In this document: positions 12,583-20,646 of the stretch, one piece after another
Numbering within the stretch: the stretch's first letter is position 1
Layout: each line of letters starts with the position of its first letter
Source of the DNA: an uncultured Geobacteraceae bacterium
GTDB lineage: Bacteria > Desulfobacterota > Desulfuromonadia > Geobacterales > Pseudopelobacteraceae
Length of the DNA: 64,000 nucleotides
Assembly: GCA_903901875.1 (NCBI GenBank)
Contig: CAIUSO010000151.1
Span: 38,987 to 102,986, forward strand
Direction of reading: 5' to 3'
Notes under the pieces: model-generated
Database searches by the model: none
What the model was told of the DNA's origin: nothing
Seen by the model: only the letters and a program-made list of their open reading frames with translations
Position numbers and translations under genes: made by a program

Positions 12583-13308
12583 CTATCTCCTCCCCTTCAA
12601 ATATCGTCTGAGCACGTCCAATGCCGTCCATGCCGTTAACATCCGTATTTCATCCCGGTTGCCGCCAAACCAGCAGAGCCGGGTACGGCACCCTTCCGAA
12701 GTTGCCAGGGCAACGTAAACGGTGCCGACCGGTTTTTCTTCACTCCCCCCATCGGGGCCGGCGATCCCGGTTACGGCAATGGCAATATCACTACCGGAGG
12801 CCCCTCGGCTACCGGTGGCCATGGCTGCCGCACACTCCGAGCTCACCGCTCCGCATCGTTCCAGAATTTCGGCCGGGACCGAGAGAAGTCGCATCTTGGC
12901 CCCATTTGAATAGGTCACCACCCCTTCCGAAAAGTAACCGGAACTCCCCGGCACGTCGGTAATACGCTTGGCGATCAGGCCGCCACTGCACGATTCTGCG
13001 AGGGAAAGGGTCAGACGACTTTCCCTGAGCAGTTCAGCCACCGCATCGTCCATACTGACTACACCGGTGGAGAAGCAGAAATCCCCCAAACGTTCCTCCA
13101 CCACTGCAGCCACCGGAGCAAGGCATTTCTGTGCAGCGGCATCGTTGTCCGCAGAAACCTGAAGCATCACCTTCAGCCAGGGAAATTCAGCACTGATACT
13201 GAGTGTAATGCCTGGCTCCTGAGTAGGGACACCTGACAACAAGTCGTCGACCTCCCCCACACGGAGGCCAAAAACGTTATAGCTTACGCTCCGGATTACC
13301 TTATTCAT
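12583..13308 (-). CDS. CinA-like nicotinamide-nucleotide amidase lacking the N-terminal domain
   Basis: 241 residues. The C-terminal part (ESRLTLSLAESCSGGLIAKRITDVPGSSGYFSEGVVTYSN, ...AVTGIAGPDGGSEEKPVGTVYVAL) is the PncC/CinA amidase that converts NMN to nicotinic acid mononucleotide. Residues 1-95 resemble the KH-like middle region found between the two enzymatic domains of full-length CinA (about 410 residues). The N-terminal COG1058 pyrophosphatase-like domain is absent: only about 60 bases separate the start from the larB stop. The ATG at 13308 is preceded by AAAGGTG; a GTG 18 bases upstream is an alternative. Clustered with larB and mutM. Confidence 0.85.
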   Translation of the reverse strand: MNKVIRSVSYNVFGLRVGEVDDLLSGVPTQEPGITLSISAEFPWLKVMLQVSADNDAAAQKCLAPVAAVVEERLGDFCFSTGVVSMDDAVAELLRESRLTLSLAESCSGGLIAKRITDVPGSSGYFSEGVVTYSNGAKMRLLSVPAEILERCGAVSSECAAAMATGSRGASGSDIAIAVTGIAGPDGGSEEKPVGTVYVALATSEGCRTRLCWFGGNRDEIRMLTAWTALDVLRRYLKGRR

Positions 13309-13367
13309 GATTTTGGCACCTTTCACTGGTACAACGAAACCGGAAATTCCGTCCCTGACTCTGGCGG

Positions 13368-14117
13368 TCAGAGCCGGTTTATCAGGCTCGCCGCACAGGC
13401 TGCGCCGAACCCATTATCAATATTTACTACAGTTACACCGGAAGCACAGGAGTTAAGCATGCCGAGCAGCGCAGCGATGCCGCCGAACGATGCGCCATAG
13501 CCGACTGAGGTCGGGACCGCAATAACCGGCTTGTCCACCAGCCCTCCGATAACCGAGGGGAGTGCTCCCTCCATACCGGCGACCACTATGATCACCGTGG
13601 CAGCGGCCAACTGTTCCCGCCGGGACAGCAGGCGGTGAATACCGGCCACGCCCACATCATAGACATGTTCCACGCGGTTTCCCATAAATTGTGCCGTAAT
13701 TAGCGCCTCGGCGGCTACCGGGATATCCGACGTTCCCGCCGACACCACCAGAATGGTCCCCTTCCCCTTCATTTCTGGCGGTTTCAGTTCCCAGGTGAGG
13801 CACCGGGCATCGGCATGGTAGCATGACTCCGGCAATGAAGCGAGTATCTGTCCGGCTTTCTCTCCGCTAAGGCGGGTTACCAGAACATTGCCCCCCCGTG
13901 AAGACAGGGCAGTGGCAATGGTGACGATCTGTTCAACATTTTTTCCTTCACCGAAAATGACCTCCGGCATACCCTGCCGAAGCTCCCGGTGATGGTCAAC
14001 CTGGGCACATCCCAGATCCTCCGACGGAAAATGCCGCAGCTCTTCCAGCGCGTTATCTATGGACACCTCCCCCCGTTTCACGGAGTTCAACAACGTTCTC
14101 AGGTGATGGGTTGTCAT
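13368..14117 (-). CDS. larB: LarB, nickel-pincer-nucleotide synthase step 1 (PurE-related)
   Basis: 249 residues with a short N-terminal helical part (LRTLLNSVKRGEVSIDNALEEL) and a C-terminal PurE/AIR-carboxylase-like domain (IVVAGMEGALPSVIGGLVDKPVIAVPTSVGYGASFGGIAALLGMLNSCASGV). LarB carboxylates and hydrolyses nicotinic acid adenine dinucleotide to the pyridinium-dicarboxylate mononucleotide used to build the nickel-pincer cofactor of lactate racemase-type enzymes. LarC and LarE are not in this window. The link with the NMN amidase downstream is suggestive, since both act on pyridine nucleotides, but is not proven. Confidence 0.9.
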   Translation of the reverse strand: MTTHHLRTLLNSVKRGEVSIDNALEELRHFPSEDLGCAQVDHHRELRQGMPEVIFGEGKNVEQIVTIATALSSRGGNVLVTRLSGEKAGQILASLPESCYHADARCLTWELKPPEMKGKGTILVVSAGTSDIPVAAEALITAQFMGNRVEHVYDVGVAGIHRLLSRREQLAAATVIIVVAGMEGALPSVIGGLVDKPVIAVPTSVGYGASFGGIAALLGMLNSCASGVTVVNIDNGFGAACAASLINRL

Positions 14118-14304
14118 TGCGATACACCTCTCTTCCTAGGATGAAGAGTTTTTATACACCAGGGACGGACATGGTGCCACCTGTTTTACCTGAAACCCCG
14201 TGTCTTCGCATTTTTCCCCTGTCTCCCGGAGCTCTGAGCACACCTTTCACCAACAATGATACCAAGGCCGCCACTTACTGCTTTTATTGCCCGCAAGAAT
14301 CATG

Positions 14305-14310
14305 TATAAG
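14305..14310 (+). promoter_or_regulatory. Possible -10 element of the leuCD promoter
   Basis: TATAAG, five of six to consensus, lies 34 bases before the leuC ATG; a poor -35 (TTTTAT) stands 17 bases upstream. The 226-base gap between larB and leuC also has TATAAA on the minus strand about 30 bases before larB. No leucine-rich leader ORF or attenuator hairpin was seen here. Confidence 0.35.
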
Positions 14311-14343
14311 CGGAAGTAATACTGTACTGAAGCGAGGTCATAC

Positions 14344-15627
14344 ATGGGTAAAACAACAGCAGAAAAGATTTTCGATGCACATCTGGTCAACGAACCGTTT
14401 CCCGGCACCAAAGTATTGCGTCTTGATGCAGTTCTCTGCCACGAAATCACCACGCCTATCGCCATCGATGACTTGATCCGGCGCGGCAAGGACCGGGTAT
14501 TCGACCCGACCAAAATCAAGGCGGTCATAGACCACGTCACTCCGAGCAAGGATACAAAAACGGCAACTCAGGCAAAGATTCTCCGTGACTGGGCCCGGCG
14601 CCACGACATTAAAGACTTCTTTGATGTGGGGGCCAACGGTGTCTGTCATGCACTCTTTCCGGAGCGGGGCTTCATTCGCCCCGGATACACGGTTATCATG
14701 GGAGACTCCCATACCTGTACCCATGGTGCCTTTGGTGCCTTTGCCGCCGGAATCGGTACAACCGACCTTGAAGTCGGTATCCTGAAAGGGGTCTGTGCTT
14801 TCCGCCAGCCGAAGACCATCAAATTTAACGTCACCGGCACCCTCCCTGCGGGAGTCTATGCAAAAGACGTGATCCTGCATATAATCGGCAAAATCGGTGT
14901 CAATGGTGCCACCGACAAGGTCATGGAATTCCACGGGCCGGTGGTTGACGCCATGTCAATGGAATCCCGTATGACCCTCTGTAATATGGCCATTGAAGCC
15001 GGCGGCACTTCCGGTATCTGCCAACCGGACATGACCACCGTTGACTACCTCTGGCCCTTTATTCAGGAGGAATTCACCGACACGTGTGCCGCCCTGGCCG
15101 ACTATTCTCAGTGGCGTGCCGATGCCGATGCCGAGTACGATCAGGTCATCGAAATCGATGTGACGACCCTGGAACCGACCATCACCTTTGGCTACAAACC
15201 GGACCAGGTCAAAACGATCTCCGAAATAGCCGGTGCCCGACTCGATCAGGTCTATATCGGCTCCTGCACCAACGGCCGACTGGAAGACATCCGCATAGCC
15301 GCACAGATCCTCAAGGGGCGCAAGCTTGCCCCCCACGTCCGTGGCATACTTTCACCGGCCACCCCCGCCATATTCAAGGATGCATCAAAAGAAGGGCTCA
15401 TCGAGATATTCATGGAGGCCGGTTTCTGCGTCACCAACCCGACCTGTGGTGCCTGCCTGGGAATGAGTAACGGCGTGCTTGCCGATGGCGAAGTCTGCGC
15501 CTCCACAACCAACCGTAATTTCATGGGGCGAATGGGCAAAGGGGGCATGGTCCATCTGATGTCACCGGCGACTGCAGCCGCCAGTGCCATCGAAGGTGTC
15601 ATCGCCGATCCAAGAAAGTATTTATAA
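14344..15627 (+). CDS. leuC: 3-Isopropylmalate dehydratase, large subunit
   Basis: Aconitase-superfamily [4Fe-4S] enzyme that isomerises 2- and 3-isopropylmalate in leucine synthesis. 427 residues, the shorter archaeal-type LeuC length. Substrate and cluster motifs are visible: GDSHTCTHGAFGAFAAGIGTT (first cluster cysteine region), IGSCTNGRLEDI, and NPTCGACLGMSNG with the last two cluster cysteines. leuD follows 16 bases later. The same subfamily includes homoaconitase and dimethylmalate dehydratase, so substrate identity rests on the common leuC-leuD arrangement and is likely rather than certain. Confidence 0.93.
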   Translation: MGKTTAEKIFDAHLVNEPFPGTKVLRLDAVLCHEITTPIAIDDLIRRGKDRVFDPTKIKAVIDHVTPSKDTKTATQAKILRDWARRHDIKDFFDVGANGVCHALFPERGFIRPGYTVIMGDSHTCTHGAFGAFAAGIGTTDLEVGILKGVCAFRQPKTIKFNVTGTLPAGVYAKDVILHIIGKIGVNGATDKVMEFHGPVVDAMSMESRMTLCNMAIEAGGTSGICQPDMTTVDYLWPFIQEEFTDTCAALADYSQWRADADAEYDQVIEIDVTTLEPTITFGYKPDQVKTISEIAGARLDQVYIGSCTNGRLEDIRIAAQILKGRKLAPHVRGILSPATPAIFKDASKEGLIEIFMEAGFCVTNPTCGACLGMSNGVLADGEVCASTTNRNFMGRMGKGGMVHLMSPATAAASAIEGVIADPRKYL

Positions 15628-15643
15628 TAAAGGAGTTATCTAT

Positions 15644-16171
15644 ATGAAAACATTTGGAGGCCCGATCCTCTTTCTTGACCGAAGCGATATCAACACCGAC
15701 GAGATTATCCCGGCCAAATACCTGACCGAGATAACCAAAGAGGATCTTAAACCGTATATTCTTGAAGACCTGAAACTCCCCGGCTTTGAGCCCAAGGGTG
15801 TTAAGACCGTCCAGGCCCGCGTTATCGTGTCCCGCGCCAACTTTGGCTGCGGTTCTTCACGGGAACACGCGCCGTGGGTATTTGAGGTAAACGGCATAAC
15901 GGCGGTAATAGCAGCATCATTTGCCCGCATTTTCCGTCAGAACATGTTCAACTGCGGCATGGCTGCCATTGAACTCCCCCCGGCAGATCTGGAGCTGATT
16001 TTCAGCCACTCGGGAGACGATGATGCGGCCATGACCATCGACATTGAGGCACAAACGTTGACGGTGAGTGCGGCCGGGAAGCAGAAGACCATCTCCTTCG
16101 ACATTTCACCCTTTGACAGGGCCCTGGTGATGGCAGGTGGGTGGGTCGACTACGCCGACCAGAAATACTGA
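15644..16171 (+). CDS. leuD: 3-Isopropylmalate dehydratase, small subunit
   Basis: Swivelling domain partner of LeuC. 175 residues. NTDEIIPAKYLTE near the N terminus and the NFGCGSSREHAPW signature near 63-75 are the hallmarks. The reading frame is open 60 bases further back into leuC, but AAGGAG lies 9 bases before the ATG at 15644, which sets the start. A strong terminator follows, so leuC-leuD form a two-gene transcript as far as the sequence shows. Confidence 0.95.
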   Translation: MKTFGGPILFLDRSDINTDEIIPAKYLTEITKEDLKPYILEDLKLPGFEPKGVKTVQARVIVSRANFGCGSSREHAPWVFEVNGITAVIAASFARIFRQNMFNCGMAAIELPPADLELIFSHSGDDDAAMTIDIEAQTLTVSAAGKQKTISFDISPFDRALVMAGGWVDYADQKY

Positions 16172-16193
16172 TTACCCGATTGCGAAGTAACTG

Positions 16194-16223
16194 ACGGGGC
16201 GAAAGGTTTCTCTTTCGCCCCGT
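16194..16223 (+). terminator. Rho-independent terminator after leuD
   Basis: ACGGGGCGAAAG pairs with CTTTCGCCCCGT around a short loop, a 12-bp stem, and is followed by a few T residues (TTTCTG). It lies 22 bases after the leuD stop and just before the convergent DUF3187 gene end, so it may serve both. Confidence 0.8.
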
Positions 16224-16239
16224 TTCTGTGAACATCCCC

Positions 16240-17283
16240 TTAAAATCGTCTGCTCACTCCAAGATGGAAGCTGACATCCGGCGCAGTGGACACCGCCACA
16301 TCCTCCACCACCCCGATATCCAGCAGATAATCATCCGGCAAACGGACCGTTCCCCCCGTGGTAAGAATCAGGGTAGGTGAGGAAATCTCCGCCAGGGCAC
16401 TGTCCCGATAGAGAGGTGTCGTGCCGTTGAGCTGGAGTTTAAAGGAAATTGTGGAGACCGGGGCCCAGCCGACACCAAGGGATCCGGTTCCCGCCAGCGG
16501 ATTATGCTGATCTCCAAGCACATCCCCCTTTGACATCACCAGAGCACCCACGGAACCGTATAGAGCAAAAGATCCCCACTGCCTGCTGCCGCACAACTGC
16601 ACCAGGCCATCGGCACCGCCGCTCCCCCCCAGTGAGGAACTATCCCCGGTCGGCAGCTTTATCTTTCCTTTGAGTGCCAAACGAGCAGGGGAGTCGGAAT
16701 CCGATTCATCAACAAGTTGGTATCCACCGGTCAGCGCAAGGTCTCCAACACCGGTAGTACCATGGTCAACCGCGAGGAGCGTCGTTCCATCCTTACGATA
16801 ACGGTAATCGAGGTGATTCCGGGGAGCGGTCGTCCGCCCCCCCTGGGGTAATCCAAACGTGTTGTGCCAGCCAAAAATAAACCCATCCAGGAATCCTCCC
16901 CCCTGGACGATGTAGGGCAGTTCAAGGCCGACTTCCCAGCGGGGTGAAAGGCCATAACGGGCAGCGACGGTAACCCGGTACATTTCTCCATCCAGAGTGA
17001 TTTCTTCCCGGCCGGAGCTGCCAACCGCATAGTTACTTGACAGGTCCTGGAGCAGGGCAACCTGCACCCCTCCCGGTGCCACTATATCCGCACCGGTGTC
17101 ATGGGGAAGCCCGTAGATCTGCACAAGAGGGCTTTGATTTCCTACCATAAAGGGAATTATTTCCCCGGTTGCCCCCCTGGCAGCGGGAGGATTCCCCAGC
17201 AGAAGAGCACAGAAGCAGAGCAGCCATTTAGTTTTCAACCAGCAGGCCATGGATTTGCGTCTATCTGTTGGAGCGTATTTCAT
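16240..17283 (-). CDS. DUF3187-family outer-membrane barrel protein
   Basis: 347 residues. A hydrophobic stretch (WLLCFCALLLGNPPAARG) forms a secretory signal, after which alternating aromatic/hydrophobic strands fill the protein (YRVTVAARYGLSPRWEVGLELPYI, GVGDLALTGGYQL, SLGVGWAPVSTISFKLQLNG) and it ends in a C-terminal phenylalanine (HLGVSRRF), typical of BAM-assembled barrels. The pattern matches DUF3187; the function is unknown. GGAAG sits 7 bases before the ATG at 17283; the ATG at 17250 (MACWLK) would place the signal nearer the N terminus and is an alternative. Divergent from tatA. Confidence 0.8.
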   Translation of the reverse strand: MKYAPTDRRKSMACWLKTKWLLCFCALLLGNPPAARGATGEIIPFMVGNQSPLVQIYGLPHDTGADIVAPGGVQVALLQDLSSNYAVGSSGREEITLDGEMYRVTVAARYGLSPRWEVGLELPYIVQGGGFLDGFIFGWHNTFGLPQGGRTTAPRNHLDYRYRKDGTTLLAVDHGTTGVGDLALTGGYQLVDESDSDSPARLALKGKIKLPTGDSSSLGGSGGADGLVQLCGSRQWGSFALYGSVGALVMSKGDVLGDQHNPLAGTGSLGVGWAPVSTISFKLQLNGTTPLYRDSALAEISSPTLILTTGGTVRLPDDYLLDIGVVEDVAVSTAPDVSFHLGVSRRF

Positions 17284-17398
17284 TACTTTCTTCCGTATAG
17301 GCACCAGTGGACCCCTTTCTCCCGTCGCGGCACTTGATTTTTTTTTACTACGATGACATAGTATCAAGTCAGTTCACACTTGTAGTAAAGGGGGCACA

Positions 17399-17587
17399 AT
17401 GTTTGGTTTTGGCATGCCGGAGATGATAATTATCCTGGTCATAGTTCTGGTAGTTTTTGGAGCGGGGAGACTTCCGGAGATTGGTGGTGCTCTCGGAAAA
17501 AGCATCCGCAACTTCAAGAAAGCAGCTGATGGCAAGGACGAGATTGAGATCAAACCCAAAGGCGAGGATAGCGACAAAAAGTTGTGA
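17399..17587 (+). CDS. tatA: Sec-independent translocase subunit TatA/E
   Basis: Pore-forming component of twin-arginine export. 62 residues: a short N terminus (MFGFGMPEM), one membrane helix (about 8-22), the conserved [23 protein letters not shown] hinge and amphipathic helix, and a charged tail. AAAGGGGG lies 5 bases before the ATG. tatB and tatC are not adjacent, so this is a solitary tatA, as often seen in delta-proteobacteria with several TatA copies. Confidence 0.95.
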   Translation: MFGFGMPEMIIILVIVLVVFGAGRLPEIGGALGKSIRNFKKAADGKDEIEIKPKGEDSDKKL

Positions 17588-17614
17588 CTTCTCCCCTGTT
17601 ATAGCACCCTGCAC

Positions 17615-17651
17615 GTAAAGGGGGAGCGGTTTGCAGCCGTTCCCCCTTTAC
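17615..17651 (+). terminator. Hairpin terminator after tatA (no T-run)
   Basis: GTAAAGGGGG pairs with CCCCCTTTAC, with a further CGG/CCG inside, 28 bases after the tatA stop. No T-run follows on either strand, so it may act as a 3'-end stabilising hairpin. It also lies just past the end of the convergent aminotransferase gene. Confidence 0.55.
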
Positions 17652-17659
17652 ATACCGCG

Positions 17660-18964
17660 TTATGAATTCAGATACTCGCCAATTTTTTCAGCCAGGGTCC
17701 GGTAGACCCGTCGGCATTCATCCTCATCCTTCTCCAAGAGCGTCACCCTGAATCCTTGCAACGGGGTGGAAAACGACGAGAGCGGCACCACGCAGATTCC
17801 GGTTGATGCCAGGATCTGGTAGACAAAGCGTTTGTCCGGTGAAACGCCCGGCTGGTTAATCAACCCGTCAACCAACTCCCTGACCTCATTATTTTCAATG
17901 CGGATTGATTGTCGATTGTTCAGCAGTCCATCCCTGAAAGCGACCGCCATATAAAAAGCACCATTGGTCCGGTTTACCTGCAACGCCGGGACCTGACTGA
18001 GTGTGTCATAGGTAATGTTGCTCATCCGCTCATAGCAGTTGATGCGCTGGGCCAGATAGGTAGCGTATTCAGGATGACGGACTATTTCGGGAATAACCGT
18101 CTGGGGCAGAGTGGTTGAGCAAACTTCGTTCATCTTTCCGGTCAGAATCAGATTGATATATTTCCGGAATCGCTCATCTTTTTGCCCGTTATAGACCTCT
18201 ATCCAGCCACAGCGGGAACCGGGCCAGGGGAACTCTTTGGAGATACCTTTCAGTGAAATCGCGGGAACATCTCCGATAACATCACTGATCGGCACCGTAC
18301 TCTCACCGTTATACACAATATTGATATACACTTCATCGGCAATGATAAACAGATCGTTTTCACGGGCTACGGCAACGATTTCTTCGAGAATTTCCCGGGT
18401 ATAGACCATACCGGTCGGGTTATCAGGATTTATCAGCATTATGGCACAGATGTTCGGATTATACCGTACATGGTTCCGAAGATCCTCCATGTCCGGATAC
18501 CAGTTCTGTTCCGGCCGAAGACAGAACAGAGAAGGTGCCGAATGGGCATGGCCAATCTCGCCAAGGGTATGGGTGGTATAGGACGGGGATGGCATCAGAA
18601 CCCGTGTTTCGGGCCTGAGACAGCCATAAATCTTGGCTATGGCATCGCCCAGACCGTTAAAAAAGATGATGTCGTCAGCTGTTATCTGCGCTCCGCCCCG
18701 ACCATTGGTTGTTTCACAGATGAATTCCCTCGTTTCGAGTACACCACGGGTATGACAATAGCCCCAGGTACGATTGTCCATGGCTGCCTTCGCCACAATT
18801 TCCTTCATCCACTCCGGAATTACCTCACCCTTGACAATGGGATCACCGATATTCTCCCAATTGATCTTGACGCCATGTTTCTGAAGTTTTTCCGCCACAT
18901 TGACAATATTTCTGATTTCATAGGTCAACTCGCCGGTGCCTGGTGGTACAAGTTCAATTCTCAT
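17660..18964 (-). CDS. AlaA-like PLP aminotransferase (probable glutamate-pyruvate aminotransferase)
   Basis: Class I/II aminotransferase, 434 residues. PLP lysine lies in ISLKGISKEFPWPGSRCGW, the substrate-carboxylate arginine in that same SRCGW segment, with NPDNPTG and IIADEVY boxes upstream. By memory, the N-terminal half follows E. coli AlaA closely (YEIRN..., GDP, WGYCHTRGVLETREFI, WYPDMEDLRNHV), so alanine synthesis from pyruvate is the best guess; aspartate or another substrate cannot be excluded. GGAGGAG precedes the ATG. Upstream stand a terminator and an alanine-rich leader ORF (see those entries), which independently point to alanine control. Confidence 0.85.
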   Translation of the reverse strand: MRIELVPPGTGELTYEIRNIVNVAEKLQKHGVKINWENIGDPIVKGEVIPEWMKEIVAKAAMDNRTWGYCHTRGVLETREFICETTNGRGGAQITADDIIFFNGLGDAIAKIYGCLRPETRVLMPSPSYTTHTLGEIGHAHSAPSLFCLRPEQNWYPDMEDLRNHVRYNPNICAIMLINPDNPTGMVYTREILEEIVAVARENDLFIIADEVYINIVYNGESTVPISDVIGDVPAISLKGISKEFPWPGSRCGWIEVYNGQKDERFRKYINLILTGKMNEVCSTTLPQTVIPEIVRHPEYATYLAQRINCYERMSNITYDTLSQVPALQVNRTNGAFYMAVAFRDGLLNNRQSIRIENNEVRELVDGLINQPGVSPDKRFVYQILASTGICVVPLSSFSTPLQGFRVTLLEKDEDECRRVYRTLAEKIGEYLNS

Positions 18965-19019
18965 CTCTACTCCTCCTCACGATATACATACAATTCAATA
19001 TCAGGGTCACAAACGAAAA

Positions 19020-19046
19020 GGAGCCGTGGGCTTCTGCCCACGGCTC
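19020..19046 (-). terminator. Intrinsic terminator in the leader of the AlaA-like gene
   Basis: On the minus strand GAGCCGTGGGC pairs with GCCCACGGCTC around a four-base loop (11-bp GC-rich stem) and is followed by CTTTTCGTTT. It lies 27 bases after a small alanine-rich ORF and 56 bases before the aminotransferase ATG, the geometry of a transcription attenuator. A segment GCCCGTTGC at 19081-19089 (minus strand) can pair imperfectly (two G-U, one mismatch) with GCCGTGGGC of the 5' arm as an antiterminator. Confidence 0.75.
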
Positions 19047-19073
19047 GCGATTATCTCCGGTACATAAGGACAA

Positions 19074-19157
19074 TCAGCAGGCAACGGGCATCGCTGCAGC
19101 ACCAGGTGCCGCCGCAAGAAAAACTCGTGCTGCTATTGTCAGAGTAATCATATCCAT
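19074..19157 (-). CDS. Putative alanine-rich leader peptide (27 aa)
   Basis: The frame reads MDMITLTIAARVFLAAAPGA and then AAMPVAC before TGA: nine alanines in 27 residues, including two runs of three, plus Ile, Val and Leu. It lies between the SH3-like gene and the terminator before the AlaA-like aminotransferase. No Shine-Dalgarno is seen; if the nearby TTGACG promoter is real, transcription would start almost at the ATG, giving a leaderless or near-leaderless message. A start at the third codon (19151) is possible. Interpretation as an attenuation peptide sensing charged tRNA-Ala is inference from composition, position and the following terminator. Confidence 0.55.
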   Translation of the reverse strand: MDMITLTIAARVFLAAAPGAAAMPVAC

Positions 19158-19163
19158 AACGGC

Positions 19164-19193
19164 TGTCTATCACACCGAAGGAACAACGTCAAC
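19164..19193 (-). promoter_or_regulatory. Candidate promoter for the alanine leader and aminotransferase
   Basis: Minus strand TTGACG at 19193-19188 with a downstream weak -10 (TGTGATAGACA, extended-type TG motif) ending at 19164, just before the leader ATG at 19157. The -35 is good; the -10 is weak. It begins 18 bases after the SH3-like gene stop, so the aminotransferase may be transcribed separately from the hemE cluster. Confidence 0.4.
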
Positions 19194-19210
19194 AGTTATT
19201 ACACCACCAC

Positions 19211-19852
19211 TCAGCGTTGAAAACCAATAAGTAACCGACCATCCTCATCACGCCACCGAAGCCACCCCAACCGGGACGGCTCCACCATCACCATCACCCA
19301 GTCGTTTTCCCGTTTCAGCACCCTGAACTGCTGCCGTGGCTGCATGGTTCCGATGGAATCTCCATTCGGCATCGAGAGCAGCCGATAGTAGCGGGGTTGC
19401 AGTCCGGGCAACAGGCGACAGGGGTGTTGCTTCAAAAAAAGATCCCATGCCTGGTACTGACCCGCCTCCTCCGGCTTTACCCACCCTTCATGGCCGGCAT
19501 CATCAAAGAGAATCCGAAACCACCCCCCCTTACGGGCAGTAACAATGAAGGGTGCCGACTTCTCCCCACTGCCGAAGAGCCACTCAACTCCGGAGACCGT
19601 GGCTCCGTTCAGCACGCCAACCCGCAACAATCCCGGTTCCTCATATAACGGAAGCAACAAGGGTTCGTGCTCTGCCGGAATCAGGCCGACGAAGAAAAGC
19701 ACCCCGATACCTGCATAGGGACGCATGGGAGTGGCCGTCACGGCGGCACCCGCCGAAATGGCTACGCAGACGGTGAGAAGCAGTGACACCAGACAGAGAC
19801 GAAAGGAGAGCACGTTAGTCAAAGAGTTTCCGAAGCCGCTCCAGATAGTCAT
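19211..19852 (-). CDS. Exported SH3-domain-like protein
   Basis: 213 residues from the ATG at 19852. A hydrophobic segment (LSFRLCLVSLLLTVCVAISAGA) is a signal peptide or anchor. The rest holds two bacterial SH3-like units (PLYEEPGLLRVGVL...GGWFRILFDDAGHEGWVK; YRLLSMPNGDSIGTMQPRQQFRVLKRENDWVMVMVEPSRLGWLRW), as in cell-wall or periplasmic binding proteins. The ATG overlaps the WbuC gene end by 38 bases; a GTG at 19813 just past that stop would give a textbook signal peptide and is a real alternative. Function unknown. Confidence 0.7.
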   Translation of the reverse strand: MTIWSGFGNSLTNVLSFRLCLVSLLLTVCVAISAGAAVTATPMRPYAGIGVLFFVGLIPAEHEPLLLPLYEEPGLLRVGVLNGATVSGVEWLFGSGEKSAPFIVTARKGGWFRILFDDAGHEGWVKPEEAGQYQAWDLFLKQHPCRLLPGLQPRYYRLLSMPNGDSIGTMQPRQQFRVLKRENDWVMVMVEPSRLGWLRWRDEDGRLLIGFQR

Positions 19853-20282
19853 GAACCTGCGGATCGCCCTCTTCGGGTGCCCAGGTCCCCTTTTCCTCCT
19901 CACGGAGCGGCAGGTAGGGGCCAGCCTTGGCTTCATAGAAGATGGTACCGGACTCCAGACTCAGGGCCGTATGGAATACACCGTGGGGAATATCGGCCGC
20001 CAGATTACCGCCGCCATGTGAAAGGAGCACCGTCTCGGCAACCTCACCGGCATCGGTAAAGATCACAATACCGAGCCGCCCCCCCATCAGGATAAATGCT
20101 TCGTCCTTCTCCGGGTCAAGGTGGCGGTGGGGTCTGATATATGAAGCCGGTTCTATGGCATTGAGCAGACGATGACATCGGGAGGAATCCGAGACATGGA
20201 TATTAAAATTCTTCCGCTGCCTCGGATTCTGTTTCGCCTCCCCAACCACCTGCGCCAGCAGTTCTCGATTGACAATGTGCAT
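19815..20282 (-). CDS. WbuC-family cupin
   Basis: 155 residues with the WbuC pattern: an N-terminal helix region with RKNFNIHVSDSSRCHRLLNAIEPASYIRPHRHLDPEKDE, where the HRH..E cluster is a cupin metal site, then FILMGGRLGIVIFTDAGE and IPHGVFHTALSLESGTIFYEAKAGPY. WbuC proteins are found next to polysaccharide and lipopolysaccharide genes; their reaction is not known to me. Its stop overlaps the SH3-like gene and its start directly follows the VOC gene stop. The nearby Ara4N genes fit an envelope-related role (inference). Confidence 0.85.
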   Translation of the reverse strand: MHIVNRELLAQVVGEAKQNPRQRKNFNIHVSDSSRCHRLLNAIEPASYIRPHRHLDPEKDEAFILMGGRLGIVIFTDAGEVAETVLLSHGGGNLAADIPHGVFHTALSLESGTIFYEAKAGPYLPLREEEKGTWAPEEGDPQVHDYLERLRKLFD

Positions 20283-20636
20283 CTAACGGTCCACCAGAGC
20301 CATCATATTGCCGTCAAAATCCTGCACAACCGCCATCTTACCCCAGGGACTGGACTCCAGCGGTTCCACAAAGTGAACGCCGCCGCCCGTGAGCTTTTCA
20401 CACAGTGCAACAATATTTTCGACCGTGAGGGTCAGACCGGTATGCCTTCCGATCAGACTTCGAGCGTCCTCATGGAGTGCCAGTGACACACCAAGTGTGG
20501 TCACGGCACCGGGAAAAAACTCCATCAGCATCTCGCTCTGACCGGCTACCGGCAGACCGAGCAGATCCGCATAAAACGTTTTGGCACGGGTAAGGTCCGT
20601 AACAAATATCACGATGTTTTTGAGTGTAATTGCCAT
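20283..20636 (-). CDS. VOC-superfamily (glyoxalase-like) protein
   Basis: 117 residues with two beta-alpha-beta-beta-beta units: LKNIVIFVTDLTRAKTFYADLLGLPVAG and LTVENIVALCEKLTGGGVHFVEPLESSPWGKMAVVQDFDGNMMALVDR. The usual first metal histidine is replaced (KNIVIFV), so classical glyoxalase I activity is doubtful. The substrate is unknown. Stop and start codons abut the WbuC gene, and hemE ends 10 bases upstream. Confidence 0.85.
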   Translation of the reverse strand: MAITLKNIVIFVTDLTRAKTFYADLLGLPVAGQSEMLMEFFPGAVTTLGVSLALHEDARSLIGRHTGLTLTVENIVALCEKLTGGGVHFVEPLESSPWGKMAVVQDFDGNMMALVDR

Positions 20637-20646
20637 GGCCCCCCCG

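Noticed and set aside
14118..14343. Leucine-attenuation leader before leuC
   Set aside because: No short ORF with leucine runs and no terminator hairpin are present in this gap.
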